64,000 bases of DNA from an uncultured Prevotella sp. (GTDB lineage: Bacteria; Bacteroidota; Bacteroidia; Bacteroidales; Bacteroidaceae): assembly GCA_900770395.1 (NCBI GenBank), contig CAAGKM010000006.1:62001-126000 (forward strand), read 5' to 3'. The notes under the pieces are model-generated. The model had not been told where the DNA came from. It ran no database searches and saw only the letters and a program-made list of their open reading frames with translations. Positions within the stretch are counted from its first letter, which is position 1, and every line of letters starts with the position of its first letter. The position numbers and the translations under genes were made by a program. Below are positions 16,699 to 24,344 of this stretch, piece by piece.

Positions 16699-17031
16699 TC
16701 AGTCCTTTTCATACGTCACGCTGTTGCCCTCACTCTCTTCCACATCCACACGGTAACACTCATCAATCTGGTCGCACACCCATCGCGCAATGTTCTCCGC
16801 AGTAGGATTAAAGGGCAGAAGCTCGTTAAGGTTACCGTGGTCCAGGTAACCGTGAATCTTCTGTTTAATATGTGTAAAGTCCACCACCATCCCGTCTGCG
16901 TTTAGTGTCTCTGCTTTGCAGTACACGGTTATTATCCAGTTATGCCCGTGCAGCTGTTCGCACTTACTCTCATACGAGAGGTTAAGCCTGTGGCAGGCGG
17001 AAATCTCCAATCGCTTTCTTACGTAATACAT
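16699..17031 (-). CDS. queD: 6-carboxy-5,6,7,8-tetrahydropterin synthase QueD
   Basis: Converts dihydroneopterin triphosphate to 6-carboxytetrahydropterin in queuosine synthesis. Start at MYYVRKRLEISACHRL (110 residues); an upstream in-frame Met at 17055 seems too early. Zinc-binding histidines are seen in ACHRL and in HGHNW, and the catalytic region LDHGNLNELLPFNPTAEN is typical of the PTPS/QueD family. First gene of the queD-queE pair. Confidence 0.95.
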   Translation of the reverse strand: MYYVRKRLEISACHRLNLSYESKCEQLHGHNWIITVYCKAETLNADGMVVDFTHIKQKIHGYLDHGNLNELLPFNPTAENIARWVCDQIDECYRVDVEESEGNSVTYEKD

Positions 17032-17369
17032 AATTGTGTTGCTTTTTCTCTGCAAATGTACACATTATTTTTGATACAGCCAACCTTTTTTGGAAAAACA
17101 TAAAAAATCTTCTGTTTTTTTTGGCTATATCCTCATTTATTCGTACCTTTGCAGGCGGATTGTGCGCAATGACTTCTGAAGGTCAAGTCTCAAAGTCTTT
17201 TTTTACAAGGCTGATGGATAAAGGCGCTTAAGTCCAAATCTTAATATATCAAAACGTTACTGTATGCACGTTTTCATTGAAACAGATGAGCAGTGCCAAG
17301 CGTTCTTGAGCATTGCCGTCGCAATGACCGAAGGTCGCAGACCAAAGGAAAACGCGAAATGAAAATGAC
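17032..17369 (+). promoter_or_regulatory. Promoter and leader of the polysaccharide locus
   Basis: TTG (17121-17123) and TACCTTTG (17144-17151), 20 nt apart, make a canonical promoter, followed by a leader of about 210 nt before the UpxY-like gene. The leader includes a small hairpin CATTGC-CGTC-GCAATG at 17311-17326, overlapped by GACC-GAA-GGTC at 17326-17336. In Bacteroides, UpxY proteins are known to act on the 5' untranslated region of their own capsule operon, so these stems are candidate recruitment or pause elements. That function is inferred. Confidence 0.6.
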
Positions 17370-18074
17370 ATGAGGGCATTGAATGATGCATCATGCAAAA
17401 CGTCCACATTTGATGCGGACGTAAGCACAGGAAACAGTTCCAGTGTCACCTACGGTTTGGAAGAAATACAAATCGGAGGGACGATAAACTATATTCATAC
17501 TCCAACAAAGCAATGGTTTGTTCTTCGTGTCATGTATGGCAGAGCAGAGACGGCACGACACCTTCTGAGCGACAAGGACATTCACTGGTATCAGCCCATG
17601 CGTTATGAGGTGAGACAGTCAGACGACAATACACGCATGCGCAGAGCCCATCTGTTTCCAAGCCTCATATTCGCATACGTTGAGCCGCAGATTATCAGCG
17701 GGCTGATTAAGAACAAGCGCGAGAACACCATGCTCACCTACTATTACAATCACTTTGCCGTCGACCATACAGGCTATAATCCGCCGCTCACTATTCCATG
17801 CCGCATCATGGACAACTTCATACGTCTCACAAGTATTGAGGACGAGCACATCAGGGTGGTAGACCCTAACACATGCCGCTACAAGCGTGATGACTTAGTG
17901 ATAATAACCAAGGGAAAATTCAAGGGCATCGTAGGCCGCCTTGCCAGAGTGATGCAGGAGCAGCGTGTCGTTGTCAACCTCGAGGGAGTAGGAATGGTTG
18001 CCACCGCCTATATCCCGACAGGCGTCATCGCACCTTTTGAGGAATGGAAAAAAGGTATTGAGCCAAAAGAATAA
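17370..18074 (+). CDS. upxY: UpxY-family NusG-like transcription antiterminator
   Basis: 234 residues. After an atypical polar extension (about 1-45), residues 46-165 match the NusG N-terminal domain (KQWFVLRVMYGRAETARHLL...HWYQPMRYEV, RRAHLFPSLIFAYVE). Residues about 175-228 match the KOW domain (KRDDLVIITKGKFKGIVGRL...GVGMVATAYIP). Such proteins load onto RNA polymerase in the operon leader and prevent premature termination of long capsule operons. As first gene after the locus promoter it should control the whole cluster. No UpxZ-type partner follows, unlike the standard Bacteroides arrangement. Confidence 0.9.
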   Translation: MRALNDASCKTSTFDADVSTGNSSSVTYGLEEIQIGGTINYIHTPTKQWFVLRVMYGRAETARHLLSDKDIHWYQPMRYEVRQSDDNTRMRRAHLFPSLIFAYVEPQIISGLIKNKRENTMLTYYYNHFAVDHTGYNPPLTIPCRIMDNFIRLTSIEDEHIRVVDPNTCRYKRDDLVIITKGKFKGIVGRLARVMQEQRVVVNLEGVGMVATAYIPTGVIAPFEEWKKGIEPKE

Positions 18075-18204
18075 CGAGGGTAATCTCATCTCACAAGTAT
18101 CCTAAGATACCTTGCTATTCCAACTAAAAAGAGGGAGACGTCTAAATTGGATGCTTACAGATATATAGGCTGAAATATGGAAGTTTATTTTTTTATTCTC
18201 AAAA

Positions 18205-18236
18205 TTTGGATAAACCAATTATAATTAGTAACTTTG
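18205..18236 (+). promoter_or_regulatory. Internal promoter after upxY
   Basis: TTTG (18205-18208), 20-nt spacer, TAACTTTG (18229-18236): a full Bacteroidetes consensus. It is about 20 bp before the start of a 51-codon ORF. Confidence 0.75.
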
Positions 18237-18256
18237 CACCCATAAAAAATATTGAT

Positions 18257-18412
18257 ATGACAAATACAGAATACATAACCATAAAGAATGCATCGCGTAA
18301 AGTTTTACAGCGTATGCGTCAGATTGGTTTAGAAAAGGCTCAGCGGCTTCAAGAAGTCCAAAAACGCTGGGATTCAGGTGAGTATGAGAATGCGGAAGTA
18401 GTCCAACTTTAA
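18257..18412 (+). CDS. Small hypothetical protein (51 aa)
   Basis: Starts MTNTEYITIKNASRKVLQRM at 18257, just after a strong promoter. An in-frame extension to 18206 overlaps that promoter and is rejected. The product is a charged, probably single-helix protein (RMRQIGLEKAQRLQEVQKRW) with an acidic tail (SGEYENAEVVQL). The size and the amphipathic helix resemble type II antitoxins, but no toxin follows, only fragments. Function unknown. Confidence 0.6.
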   Translation: MTNTEYITIKNASRKVLQRMRQIGLEKAQRLQEVQKRWDSGEYENAEVVQL

Positions 18413-18607
18413 ATCACTGATGGAATTAATTTATCGGAAATCTCATTCGTCAGTTGCCTCCATAATAGGACGTGATTTAAGGGAAGGTTTTGATAAGTAA
18501 CTTTCATCGTATATATAAGCCCAGCAACTACAGCCTTAATTGCTAATCAGAGGAGATGGTAAGGGAACGTTTCATCATGCTGCTTCTTACATTTGCCTTC
18601 AAACTCC

Positions 18608-18694
18608 AAAAAGGCAGAGGTTATAGACAACCTGCGGGCACGCATCAATGACGCTTGGGCAAAGCTTCCAAAGATATGCGGAAAGCCCCCTCTA
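18608..18694 (+). pseudogene. Possible fragment of a lost gene
   Basis: An open stretch without start codon reads KKAEVIDNLRARINDAW then AKLPKICGKPPL and runs on into the palindromic array. The residue composition is protein-like (amphipathic helix), unlike the surrounding DNA, suggesting the 3' end of a former gene. I do not recognise the family. Confidence 0.3.
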
Positions 18695-18698
18695 AAAA

Positions 18699-18778
18699 AG
18701 GAGTTGACTCCTACAGCCCGAGGAGTTAACTCCTAAGCCAATAGAAGTCAACTCCTAAGGCGATAGGAGTCAACTTCT
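18699..18778. repeat. Tandem array of AGGAGTYRACTCCT palindromes, exact 22-bp period
   Basis: Four 14-bp palindromic words begin at 18699, 18721, 18743 and 18765, each 22 bp apart: AGGAGTTGACTCCT, AGGAGTTAACTCCT, AGAAGTCAACTCCT and AGGAGTCAACTTCT. Changes in one arm are mostly wobble or isolated substitutions, while the spacing is invariant. Confidence 0.88.
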
Positions 18779-18867
18779 TAAAAACAGCATAATTTCAGCT
18801 CGTAAATATTGAGTGCTTACATCGAGTGCAGCCAAGATTCATAATAAATATTAATAATCACAATAAA

Positions 18868-19011
18868 TTATGGCGTTAAGTCAGATGAGCAGAATAAAGC
18901 TTGCTTTAGTTATGCCATGACGAGCCATAATCAGCAAAGTTAACTTATGGCGTTAAGTCAGATGAGCATAACAAAAGCTTGTTTTAGTTATGCCATGACG
19001 AGCCATAATCA
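18868..19011. repeat. Two tandem 66-67 nt units with inverted ends
   Basis: Copy 1 (18868-18933) and copy 2 (18945-19011) share most bases and start 77 bp apart. Each begins TTATGGCGTTAAGTCAGATG and ends GACGAGCCATAATCA, so the ends TTATGGC/GCCATAA are inverted repeats. Differences cluster around the central HindIII-like core (AAAGCTTGCTTT versus AAAAGCTTGTTTT), where hairpin pairing is largely kept. It could be a structured RNA or a small non-autonomous element. Confidence 0.7.
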
Positions 19012-19349
19012 ATAAAATTAATTTTAATATTATTTTAGGCGTTTCCACAGGAAAATAGGGGAACGTCAACTGACGAACGAAGCAAGGGCAGAGTATCAAT
19101 CTTGCTTGAGATCCTTACAAGGAGGAAAACACTGTTAACTAACGGTCGCTGGCCGAAAGAAAAGCAAAATTGGACGCTTACCATATAACTCACTGAAAAT
19201 AGTGAGGACGCTGTATTGGTGGTTTACCTTATGAACGCTTACCAAAAGAAATATTAAACAAACAAATTTTCCAGATGCTCTATTTTTTACAGGAAGGTGA
19301 ACGAAGATAGGGTGTTTACTAAAAAATATTGATGACATACAATATTATT

Positions 19350-20186
19350 ATGGCCAAAATAAGCAAAGCATTAAAGACAGCAAGTAACAAGATCGTGCAA
19401 GAAGGTCCTAAAGTGAATTGGGATTCTTCCAAAGAGCGAATTTTGCTGTATGCTGATATAATGGGATTTAAAAGTCTTGTAAGCAGTAAACAACATTCTG
19501 ACCTTGTCAAACAGTTGAAGTATTTCATCCAAAAGTTGACAAGCCTAATGGAACCGCTTGAGACAGGAGAACATATCCGAATGACAATGTTTTCTGACAC
19601 GATAATAATAGGTGCAGATAGTGCTACCATAAGAAATTTCAACATCATTGTTAAGGCTGCAGCATTAATTATGCATCTATGTCACAAATATAATTACGCT
19701 ATAAACGGCTGTATCTCTTGTGGAAATTTGACGTATGAGATGCAAACTCGTAAAAAGAACAGTAAAAACAAGCCCTCTATGCCTCTTTTTGTAGGGCGCT
19801 CCGTAGTTGACGCTCATCTACTCAATGAAGAGTTGTTTTGCTATGGTTTTGTCCTTCATCCATCAGCAGAAAAATTATTCAAGAAGTCTTTACAACATTC
19901 AGATACAAAATATCACCATCCGTTTTATTTCCTTCCAATAGCAATGAAAAGCGGAGGTTATGCGCAATTATATTATCTCTCTTGGTGTGATGTATCAACA
20001 TCAATAAATCATAATTCGAAAGAAGTTTCCAATGAGGACATTCTTGTTTGGTTGAAAACAATGGAATCTTCAGTACTGGCAAGACCACGTACTTACATAT
20101 ATAATACATCACAAATAATAAAACATATAATGACGAAGAAAGCCTCAATAGAGGATAAAGAGGCAAAACTTCGAACTAATAAATAA
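19350..20186 (+). CDS. Class III nucleotidyl cyclase-like protein (Pycsar-cyclase-like)
   Basis: 278 residues from MAKISKALKT; earlier starts at 19332 (ATG) or 19329 (TTG) are possible. Residues about 31-165 carry the cyclase-homology pattern: RILLYADIMGFKSLV with metal-binding-type D36, MTMFSDTIIIGADS with second D83, the glycine strand INGCISCGNLTYE, and LFVGRSVVDAHLLNEE. This set (ADIxGF, FSDtixi, GgIxxG, G.avveA) is that of class III cyclases including the cCMP/cUMP-forming Pycsar cyclases. No effector gene (TIR or membrane) lies beside it, and no signal peptide is seen. Identity as an active cyclase is inferred. Confidence 0.6.
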   Translation: MAKISKALKTASNKIVQEGPKVNWDSSKERILLYADIMGFKSLVSSKQHSDLVKQLKYFIQKLTSLMEPLETGEHIRMTMFSDTIIIGADSATIRNFNIIVKAAALIMHLCHKYNYAINGCISCGNLTYEMQTRKKNSKNKPSMPLFVGRSVVDAHLLNEELFCYGFVLHPSAEKLFKKSLQHSDTKYHHPFYFLPIAMKSGGYAQLYYLSWCDVSTSINHNSKEVSNEDILVWLKTMESSVLARPRTYIYNTSQIIKHIMTKKASIEDKEAKLRTNK

Positions 20187-20255
20187 AATGTCAACTCAAA
20201 TTTCCTCAAACAATAAACACATAACGAGGAATTATACACAAGAAGATATACAATA

Positions 20256-21782
20256 ATGAAAATTTTAGACTGTACATTGCGTGACGGTGGATATTATACC
20301 CTATGGGATTTTCCATCGCAAATAGTTGATACCTATATTGAAACTATGAACCAGCTTCCTGTAGATTATCTGGAAGTTGGTTATAGAAATAATCCTTCAA
20401 AAGAATATCTTGGTGAGTTCGGCTACTCTCCTGTATCTTCGCTTCGACATATCAGAAAAAAATGCACGAAGAAGATAGCTGTCATGCTAAATGAGAAGAG
20501 CACACATCCTGATGATTTGGAAAGGTTGCTGAGTCCGATACGAGGATTAGCTGACATGATACGTATTGCTGTTGACCCTAAGAACTTTGACAGGGCTCTG
20601 GCTCTTGCTAAAGAAGTTAAGGCTATGGGCTTCGAGGTGGGGTTCAATACTATGTATATGTCCAAATGGAAAGAATATGACGGATTCATGGACAAACTTG
20701 GACAGTTGGATGGTGTTGTAGATTTGTTCTGTATGGTTGATTCTTTTGGAGGCATTTTCCCGGAAGAGGTCAGACATATATACAAAGAAGTGAAATCCCA
20801 AACAAGTGTCCCTGTAGGTTTTCATGGTCACAACAATCTTCAGTTAGGTCTGATAAACACTCTGACTGCCATAGAATGTGGTGTGGATTATGTTGATGCC
20901 ACGATTCTTGGTATGGGACGCGGGGCTGGCAATCTTAACATGGAACTGCTGCTGACAGTATTAAACAAGAAAGGCCTAAACGTAGATTTCAATGTTTTAG
21001 GAGATGCAATATCTGCATTTATGCCATTATACAGCAAATATCAATGGGGTACAAATCTTCCTTATATGTTGTCGGGAGCTAATTCTATGCCGCAAAAAGA
21101 TGTCATGGAATGGGTTTCTAACCGTGCGTATAGTTTTAACAGTATAGTACGTGCTTTGGACAACAAGAAAAATCATATAAAGGACAATGCCCACTATCCG
21201 TTATTCAAAGCTCCGTATGCAGATAAAGTGTTAGTCATAGGCGGAGGCAATTCTTGCGTGGAACATCAGCAGGCGATTAAGCAATATGCCCAACTTAGCC
21301 CAGACATGCCTATTATTTTTGTCACTGCCCGTCATGCGGCTATATACAACGAACTTCCCAATCCCAAATACTATTGCCTTGTAGGAAATGAGGCTAAGCG
21401 TATGAACAAAAACATTTCTAAAAAAGAGTTTAAAGGCACTTGTCTGTTGGCTCCCTATCCTCGGATTATGGGAACAGAAGTTCCTGCTTATGCTGAGAAA
21501 CAAACATACGAGCTGGAGGCCATTACTTTTACCTTGTCATACCTTGACTCCTGCACTACAATTGCACTCCAGACTGCAATTGTCATGGATGCAAAGGAAA
21601 TAAACATTGTTGGTTATGACGGATACAAGGGAGAGGTTTTATCAGAAAAGGAAATGGAACTTTCCAATGAGAACAGAGTTCTGTTTGAGGACATTGTAAG
21701 TATTGACGGAATAAAAGTTCGGTCATTAACTCCCACCTTATATAAATCACTTAAAGTTGAATCAATTTATCAATATCTATAA
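20256..21782 (+). CDS. DRE-TIM aldolase fused to a C-terminal Rossmann-like domain
   Basis: 508 residues. Residues 1-300 form an HMGL/4-hydroxy-2-oxovalerate-aldolase-type barrel: LDCTLRDGGYYTLWDF holds the catalytic Arg and metal Asp, VGFHGHNNLQLGL holds the metal histidines, and DATILGMGRGAGNLNMELLL closes the site. Such enzymes join pyruvate to an aldehyde, or cleave 4-hydroxy-2-oxo acids. Residues about 325-508 (ADKVLVIGGGNSCVEHQQAI, later EINIVGYDGYKGEVLS) form a separate Rossmann-like domain resembling the DUF115/MptE group. It is followed by two CMP-sugar synthetases and a sugar kinase, so it probably builds a 3-deoxy-2-ulosonic acid for the surface glycan. Confidence 0.8.
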   Translation: MKILDCTLRDGGYYTLWDFPSQIVDTYIETMNQLPVDYLEVGYRNNPSKEYLGEFGYSPVSSLRHIRKKCTKKIAVMLNEKSTHPDDLERLLSPIRGLADMIRIAVDPKNFDRALALAKEVKAMGFEVGFNTMYMSKWKEYDGFMDKLGQLDGVVDLFCMVDSFGGIFPEEVRHIYKEVKSQTSVPVGFHGHNNLQLGLINTLTAIECGVDYVDATILGMGRGAGNLNMELLLTVLNKKGLNVDFNVLGDAISAFMPLYSKYQWGTNLPYMLSGANSMPQKDVMEWVSNRAYSFNSIVRALDNKKNHIKDNAHYPLFKAPYADKVLVIGGGNSCVEHQQAIKQYAQLSPDMPIIFVTARHAAIYNELPNPKYYCLVGNEAKRMNKNISKKEFKGTCLLAPYPRIMGTEVPAYAEKQTYELEAITFTLSYLDSCTTIALQTAIVMDAKEINIVGYDGYKGEVLSEKEMELSNENRVLFEDIVSIDGIKVRSLTPTLYKSLKVESIYQYL

Positions 21783-21785
21783 AAT

Positions 21786-22487
21786 ATGTCTGAGAAAATT
21801 TCATTTTTTCTTCCTACCAGAAAAGGTAGTGAGCGTGTGAAAAATAAAAACACACGCCCTTTTGCAGATAATGAAGGGGGACTTGTGGAAAATAAGATAA
21901 AACAGATACTCGCAACCAAGCACGTAGACGAAATACTGTTTTCGTCAAATGATGAGCGTTGTATAGAAGTGGCAGAACACTATACATACGATAGTCGTAT
22001 GCGCATTATTCCACGTCCTGAGGAACTTTGTCTGAGCAGTACAAATTTGCAAGACCTCATTTGCTATGTTCCAACAATAACAGATGCGGAACATATTCTA
22101 TGGGGGCACGTTACCACTCCATTAGCTGATGCGGAAGAATACGACAAAGGTATAGAATTGTATCTTTCAAAATTAAAGGACGGATATGATTCTTTAGTTG
22201 GCGTTATGGAATTGAAGAACTTCCTGCTTAACAAAGATGGTATACTAATTAATAACACAACTGACATTCCATGGCCGAGGACACAGGACTTGGAGCCATT
22301 ATACGAGATTAACCATACAATGTTTCTCGCCAAACGTGATGTCTACGTTAAGCAGAAGAATCGGCTCGGCAAAAGAGTGTGCCTTCATGTGATGGATGAG
22401 ATACATTCAAAAGATATAGATTGGGAAGACGATTTTGCAATTGCTGAGATTATGTATAACAGTAAAAAGGCATCGGGGGGGGAATAG
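21786..22487 (+). CDS. Acylneuraminate cytidylyltransferase-like protein (NeuA family)
   Basis: Transfers CMP to a 2-keto sugar acid. 233 residues. The N-terminal nucleotide loop is LPTRKGSERVKNKNTRPF, with later LFSSNDERCIEVAEHY and the metal-site region ILWGHVTTPLADAEEYD; the C-terminus has DIDWEDDFAIAE. It starts 3 bp after the aldolase. Eight consecutive G (22475-22482) lie five codons before the stop. With nine G the frame would run on to a TGA at 22547-22549, overlapping the next gene's ATG, so its end may be phase variable. Confidence 0.88.
   Translation: MSEKISFFLPTRKGSERVKNKNTRPFADNEGGLVENKIKQILATKHVDEILFSSNDERCIEVAEHYTYDSRMRIIPRPEELCLSSTNLQDLICYVPTITDAEHILWGHVTTPLADAEEYDKGIELYLSKLKDGYDSLVGVMELKNFLLNKDGILINNTTDIPWPRTQDLEPLYEINHTMFLAKRDVYVKQKNRLGKRVCLHVMDEIHSKDIDWEDDFAIAEIMYNSKKASGGE
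22475..22482 (+). repeat. Poly-G tract (G8) in the NeuA-like gene
   Basis: Homopolymer of eight G at codons 230-233 in otherwise AT-rich coding sequence. A +1 change would replace the last Glu-stop by a 19-residue tail ending in an ATGA overlap with kdsB. Confidence 0.8.
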
Positions 22488-22545
22488 ATAACAATCCAAT
22501 TTGCCTCTTCTCGTATATGTATAACCAAAATAAAAAAGAAGTGGC

Positions 22546-23301
22546 ATGATGAAGATTATTGCAGTTATCCCTGCTCGTTACAAGAGCTCCCGTTTTGAGG
22601 GAAAACCATTGGCTGACATTTGTGGAAAGCTTATGATTCAGCGAGTTTACGAAAAAGCCTTGCAGGTAAGAGAATTTAGTGATGTGTATGTAGCAACGGA
22701 CGATGAGCGCATACATACTGCTTGTCTGGAAAGAGGTATGAAATGTATAATGACCTCTACTCAACACAGAACAGGAACAGACCGTATAGGAGAGGTTGCA
22801 TCACGTATTCCGGCAGACCTGTATGTGAATATCCAAGGCGATGAACCGCTTATTGAGCCGGAAACAATCAGAAAGGCAATTCTGCCGTTCATTGAGAATC
22901 CAGACACGGATATTGAAGTAACCAATCTGATGACGGAAATACATTCACCTGTGGACTTGATTAACTTCACAGTACCAAAGGTGATAGCGGCGAAAGACGG
23001 AAGAGGTGTTTACTTAACACGCTCTGCCGCTCCATTCCCAAAGGGCAACATCGATGCGCATTATTACAAACAGGTATGCGTATATGGCTTCACCCCTTCA
23101 GCATTGCAATTCTATTGCGACTATGGCAAGAAATACGGCAAGGCAAAAATTGAAGCGGTTGAAGATATTGAAATACTACGGTTCATAGAGAATGGCTATC
23201 GGGTTCAATTTATTGAGGTGGATTCGGATACAATTGCCGTGGACACCCCCAACGACCTGCAAAGAGTAGTTGAATATATCAAAGAAAATAATTTGGAATA
23301 A
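22546..23301 (+). CDS. kdsB: 3-deoxy-manno-octulosonate cytidylyltransferase-like (KdsB)
   Basis: CMP transfer to Kdo or a Kdo-like acid. 251 residues (MM start; the second Met is equally plausible). Typical KdsB segments: IPARYKSSRFEGKPLADICGKLMIQRVYE, VATDDERIHTAC, RTGTDRIGEVA, VNIQGDEPLI and the late IEVDSDTIAVDTPNDL. A second copy dedicated to lipid A core is usually found elsewhere in Bacteroidales, so this one is probably specific for the surface polysaccharide. Its TAA stop shares a base with the ATG of the kinase gene. Confidence 0.92.
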   Translation: MMKIIAVIPARYKSSRFEGKPLADICGKLMIQRVYEKALQVREFSDVYVATDDERIHTACLERGMKCIMTSTQHRTGTDRIGEVASRIPADLYVNIQGDEPLIEPETIRKAILPFIENPDTDIEVTNLMTEIHSPVDLINFTVPKVIAAKDGRGVYLTRSAAPFPKGNIDAHYYKQVCVYGFTPSALQFYCDYGKKYGKAKIEAVEDIEILRFIENGYRVQFIEVDSDTIAVDTPNDLQRVVEYIKENNLE

Positions 23302-24338
23302 TGAAAGTTGTAACTTTTGGAGAAATTATGTTGAGGTTAGGCGCACCAGGCTATTTGCGCCTAACCCAATGTAACCAACTTGATATGAGTTTTGCCGGAG
23401 CAGAGGCTAATGTCGCGGTTTCTTTGGCAAACTATGGCATACCAACTGACTATGTTACATGCTTGCCGCATAATCCTATTGCAGACAAGTGTATCAAAGA
23501 ATTGCGCTCTTATCTGGTTGGAACAGAGCACATAATAAGATGTGGCAAAAGGGTAGGCATCCTATATTTGGAGACAGGAAGCAATGCACGTCCATCAAGA
23601 GTGTTCTACGACAGGGAAGATTCTTCTATTGCCACTGTAGAACCGGGTTCTATAGATTGGAGAAATATATTGAAAGACGCTACTTGGTTTCACTGGACAG
23701 GAATCACACCAGCTCTCTCAGACAATGCGGCAAAATCATGCAAGGAAGCCATCAAGACAGCAAATGAGATGGGAATTACCGTAAGCTGCGACATTAACTA
23801 TCGTGGAAATCTTTGGAAATATGGAAAGAAAGCCTCTGAGGTTATGCCAGCCCTTGTAGAAGGTTGCGACATTATCCTTGGCAATGAAGAAGATTGCGAG
23901 AAAGTCTTTGGTATAAAACCAAAAGATTTTGATGCAGAAAAAACAGAAGGTAAAGTTGACCAGACTTCTTTTGAGTCCGTATGTCTTCAGATGATGAAAC
24001 GTTTCCCACGCTGTAAAAAGTTTGCGGTGACACTCCGAGGTTCTATCAATGCCAATCAGAACTCATGGAGCGGTATCTTGTGCAATGGTAAAGACTTTAT
24101 AAAATCTCGCAACTATCTTATTACAGACATTGTGGATCGTGTTGGCGGTGGTGATTCTTTTATGGGAGGTCTTATTTATGGATTACTTACATATCCAACT
24201 GACGACCGGCATGCTTTAGACTTTGCTGTGGCGGCTTCATGTTTAAAGCATACTATTAAAGGTGACTATAATCAAGTTTCTGCAGATGAGGTGGAGGCAT
24301 TGATGAAAGGCTGTGAAAGTGGAAGAGTAAAAAGATAA
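23301..24338 (+). CDS. PfkB-family sugar kinase (2-dehydro-3-deoxygluconokinase-like)
   Basis: 345 residues. N-terminal GEIMLRLGAPGYLRLTQCNQLDMSFAGAEANVA is characteristic of KDG kinases; the anion-hole/catalytic motif near the end is DIVDRVGGGDSFMGGLIYGL. In KDG metabolism these phosphorylate 2-keto-3-deoxygluconate. Here the context (aldolase plus two CMP-sugar synthetases) suggests a related 3-deoxy-ulosonic acid as substrate; this is inference. Translationally coupled to kdsB by a TAATG junction. Confidence 0.88.
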   Translation: MKVVTFGEIMLRLGAPGYLRLTQCNQLDMSFAGAEANVAVSLANYGIPTDYVTCLPHNPIADKCIKELRSYLVGTEHIIRCGKRVGILYLETGSNARPSRVFYDREDSSIATVEPGSIDWRNILKDATWFHWTGITPALSDNAAKSCKEAIKTANEMGITVSCDINYRGNLWKYGKKASEVMPALVEGCDIILGNEEDCEKVFGIKPKDFDAEKTEGKVDQTSFESVCLQMMKRFPRCKKFAVTLRGSINANQNSWSGILCNGKDFIKSRNYLITDIVDRVGGGDSFMGGLIYGLLTYPTDDRHALDFAVAASCLKHTIKGDYNQVSADEVEALMKGCESGRVKR

Positions 24339-24344
24339 AAAAAT

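Larger units (their letters stand above)
18413..19349. other. Repeat-rich remnant region without intact genes
   Basis: More than 900 bp between the 51-aa gene and the cyclase-like gene. It holds a 26-codon ORF at 18420-18500, a broken coding-like stretch at 18608-18694, the 22-bp palindromic array at 18699-18778, and two tandem 66-67 nt hairpin units at 18868-19011. I see no complete gene. The mixture suggests decayed insertion or repeated recombination. Confidence 0.6.

Noticed and set aside
16631..16699. N-terminal extension of QueE
   Set aside because: The added residues are encoded by the 9-bp repeat, whereas the family start MKINEIFYSLQGEG is exact at 16630.
18096..18113. Small GTATC/GATAC hairpin after upxY as a terminator
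   Set aside because: The stem is short and no T-run follows.
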